A stretch of 7,583 nucleotides of DNA from Angelakisella sp. (lineage in GTDB: Bacteria; Bacillota; Clostridia; Oscillospirales; Ruminococcaceae), in assembly GCA_022795575.1 (NCBI GenBank), contig JAAWGY010000102.1, forward strand, positions 1 to 7,583, written 5' to 3'. How positions within the stretch are numbered: the stretch's first letter is position 1; each line of letters starts with the position of its first letter. The position numbers and the translations under genes were made by a program. The notes under the pieces are model-generated. The model made no database searches, was not told where the DNA came from, and saw only the letters and a list, made by a program, of their open reading frames with translations. Below are positions 5,927 through 7,583 of this stretch, piece by piece.

Positions 5927-5962
5927 GGGGCTGCGGGCCGTCTGTCGCGCTCCCGCAGCCCC
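5927..5962 (-). terminator. Strong hairpin between ileS and lspA, no U-tract
   Basis: A perfect 11-bp inverted repeat (5927-5937 against 5952-5962, arm GGGGCTGCGGG on the transcribed strand) closes a 14-nt loop. It lies 15 bp past the ileS stop and ends 14 nt before the lspA start, just ahead of the GTGAGG ribosome site. No run of T follows in transcript sense (TTGTGAGGTTTTAC), so it is not a canonical intrinsic terminator. It may be a partial terminator, a processing or stabilising hairpin, or a modulator of lspA translation. The structure is seen directly; the role is inferred. Confidence 0.5.
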
Positions 5963-5977
5963 CCTCTATCTTGTCGT

Positions 5978-7583
5978 TTATTCCGCCAGGATGGCGGCGC
6001 ACCGGGCGCAGAGGGTGGGGTGCTTTTCGTCCTTGCCCACGGTATCGCTCTGCATCCAGCAGCGCTGGCACTTTTCGCCGGGGGCGGGCCCCACGTCCAC
6101 CGTGATGCCCTCCACCTCGCCGGCAAAGGCGCCCTGTCCCTCCTCTGTCAGCTCCACCGCCGAGACGATGAAGAGGGCGGGAAGGATCTCCGCGGCGGCG
6201 GAAAGGAAGCCGTGCTGCTCCCCGCCGCAGTGGAGCGTAACCTTGGCCTCCAGGGATTTGCCGATGGTCTTGGCGGCCCGGGCCTGCTCCAGCGCCTTGT
6301 TGACGTCGTCCCGGATGGCGTGGAGCCGCGCCCACTTGTCCATGAAGGCCTCGTCCACCAGCCCCTCCCGGGGCTCCGGCATATCGTTGAGCATCACCGA
6401 TGCCTTGTTGTACCCCTTGCTCTCCGGGATAAAGGACCAGATCTCCTCTGCCGTGTAGGGCAGGATGGGGGCCAGCATCAGGTCCAGGGCGCAGAGGATG
6501 TCGTAGATGGCGGTTTGGGCCGCCCGGCGGTCCGGGCCGTCCTTCTTCTCCACATACAGCCGGTCCTTGAGGATATCCAGGTAGAAGCTGGACATATCCA
6601 CCGAGCAGAAGTTGTGGATGGCGTGGTAGATGTTGTGAAACTCGAAATCCTCATAGGCCTTGCGAACCTCCTTGATGAGCTGCTGGCAGCTGGCGACGGC
6701 CCACTTGTCGATGTCGTGGAGCTCCTCAAAGGCCACCCGGTGGGCATCGGGGTCAAAGTCCCCCAGGTTGCCCAGGATGTACCGGGCGGTGTTGCGGATC
6801 TTGCGGTAGCCGTCGGAAAGCTGCTTGAGGTACTCAAAGGAGATGCGGACATCCGAGTGGTAATCGGAGGAGGCCACCCAAAGGCGCAGGATATCGGCGC
6901 CGTACTGCTCGATGATCTTCTCCGGGGCGGTGCCGTTTTTCAGGGATTTGGACATCTTCCGTCCCTCGCCGTCCACCACCCAGCCGCAGCTGCAGCAGTT
7001 TTTGTAGGGGGACTGTCCCCGGGTTGCCACTGCGGTAAGGAGGGAGGACTGGAACCACCCGCGGTACTGGTCCGCCCCCTCGATGTACAGGTCACAGGGC
7101 CAGGGCAGGCCGTGTTCCTCCAGCACCGAGGCGTGGGTGCTGCCGGAATCGAACCAGACATCCATGATGTCCTTTTCCTTGCGGAACCGTTTGCCGCCGC
7201 ATTTTTTGCAGACGGTGCCCTCCGGCAGGATGTCGGCGGCCTCGTGGGTGTACCAGGCGTCGGAGCCCTCCCTGCGGAACAGCTCCGCCACCGCCTGGAT
7301 GCTGGCCTCGTCGATGTGGTACTGGCCGCAGTCCTCGCAGTAGAAGATGGGGATGGGCACGCCCCATACCCGCTGGCGGCTGATGCACCAGTCGCTGCGG
7401 TCGCCCACCATGTTCTTGATGCGGCCCTCCCCCCAGGCGGGGATCCACTTTACGCTCTCGATGGCCTTGATGGCGTCCTGCTTAAAGCCGTCCACCGAGC
7501 AGAACCACTGCTCGGTAGCCCGGAAGAGCACCGGCTCCTTGCAGCGCCAGCAGTGGGGGTACTGGTGGATGATCTTCTGCACC
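5978..7583 (-). CDS. ileS: Isoleucyl-tRNA synthetase, C-terminal part (5' end outside window)
   Basis: Cytoplasmic class I aminoacyl-tRNA synthetase that charges tRNA-Ile with isoleucine. About 535 codons are present and the frame is still open at the right edge, so roughly the first 400 or more residues of a usual 920-1050 aa protein are missing; the GTG near the edge (7580-7582) is an internal Val codon, not a start. Counting from that codon, visible landmarks are WRCKEPV (12-18), DWCISRQRVWG (64-74), WFDSGSTH (143-150), DQYRGWFQSS (171-180), the KMSKS ATP-binding loop (209-213), the anticodon-binding helical domain, and a C-terminal zinc knuckle with CxxC pairs at about 505/508 and 525/528. 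Oddities: KMSKS is followed by LKN rather than the usual LGN, and the preceding segment reads CSCGWVVDGEG where most IleRS have His-Gly. It heads an ileS-lspA-rluD cluster typical of Firmicutes. Identity is certain. Confidence 0.97.
   Translation of the reverse strand, partial: VQKIIHQYPHCWRCKEPVLFRATEQWFCSVDGFKQDAIKAIESVKWIPAWGEGRIKNMVGDRSDWCISRQRVWGVPIPIFYCEDCGQYHIDEASIQAVAELFRREGSDAWYTHEAADILPEGTVCKKCGGKRFRKEKDIMDVWFDSGSTHASVLEEHGLPWPCDLYIEGADQYRGWFQSSLLTAVATRGQSPYKNCCSCGWVVDGEGRKMSKSLKNGTAPEKIIEQYGADILRLWVASSDYHSDVRISFEYLKQLSDGYRKIRNTARYILGNLGDFDPDAHRVAFEELHDIDKWAVASCQQLIKEVRKAYEDFEFHNIYHAIHNFCSVDMSSFYLDILKDRLYVEKKDGPDRRAAQTAIYDILCALDLMLAPILPYTAEEIWSFIPESKGYNKASVMLNDMPEPREGLVDEAFMDKWARLHAIRDDVNKALEQARAAKTIGKSLEAKVTLHCGGEQHGFLSAAAEILPALFIVSAVELTEEGQGAFAGEVEGITVDVGPAPGEKCQRCWMQSDTVGKDEKHPTLCARCAAILAE

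Noticed and set aside
7580..7582. Start codon for a 534-residue ileS
   Set aside because: The codon is GTG encoding Val in the middle of a conserved IleRS segment; the gene simply continues past the window edge.
1..7583. CRISPR array, tRNA, rRNA, riboswitch or transposase
   Set aside because: No spaced direct repeats, no cloverleaf-like segment, no rRNA-like stretch and no transposase motifs were seen on either strand. Gaps between genes are at most 107 bp.

Overview
This window comes from a moderately high-GC, Gram-positive-type bacterium. The best guess is a gut Clostridia lineage such as the Oscillospiraceae. The evidence is the collinear ileS-lspA-rluD order typical of Firmicutes, strong AGGAGG-type ribosome sites, a transketolase split into two genes, a DUF3795 gene of the clostridial kind, and a choloylglycine-hydrolase-superfamily gene. 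No species can be named from the sequence alone.

All nine genes lie on the minus strand and read from right to left. At the right edge is the C-terminal part of isoleucyl-tRNA synthetase (ileS, 5978-7583, cut by the window). It is followed by signal peptidase II (lspA) and, with an ATGA overlap, an RluA/RluD-family pseudouridine synthase. Next come a cysteine-rich DUF3795 protein and a small N-terminal-nucleophile (Ntn) amide hydrolase, translationally coupled through a TGATG junction. After a 55-bp gap carrying a small hairpin come the N- and C-terminal transketolase subunit genes, 2 bp apart. A strong GC hairpin separates these from a short ComEA-like helix-hairpin-helix protein and a RadC/JAB-domain protein. 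The last 96 bp on the left hold no gene but form an AT-richer, nested inverted-repeat region.

Most of the content is housekeeping: tRNA charging, lipoprotein maturation, rRNA modification, and the non-oxidative pentose phosphate pathway. ComEA and RadC are DNA-associated proteins, though a competence role is only inferred. The least understood part is the coupled DUF3795/Ntn-hydrolase pair. The hydrolase keeps the nucleophile Cys, Asp and Asn positions but has Trp where bile salt hydrolases and acid-ceramidase-like enzymes have Arg. Other points worth a second look are the altered KMSKS neighbourhood in IleRS, several strong intergenic hairpins without U-tracts, and the structured element at the left edge. 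I see no mobile element, CRISPR array, tRNA, rRNA or clear new defence system.
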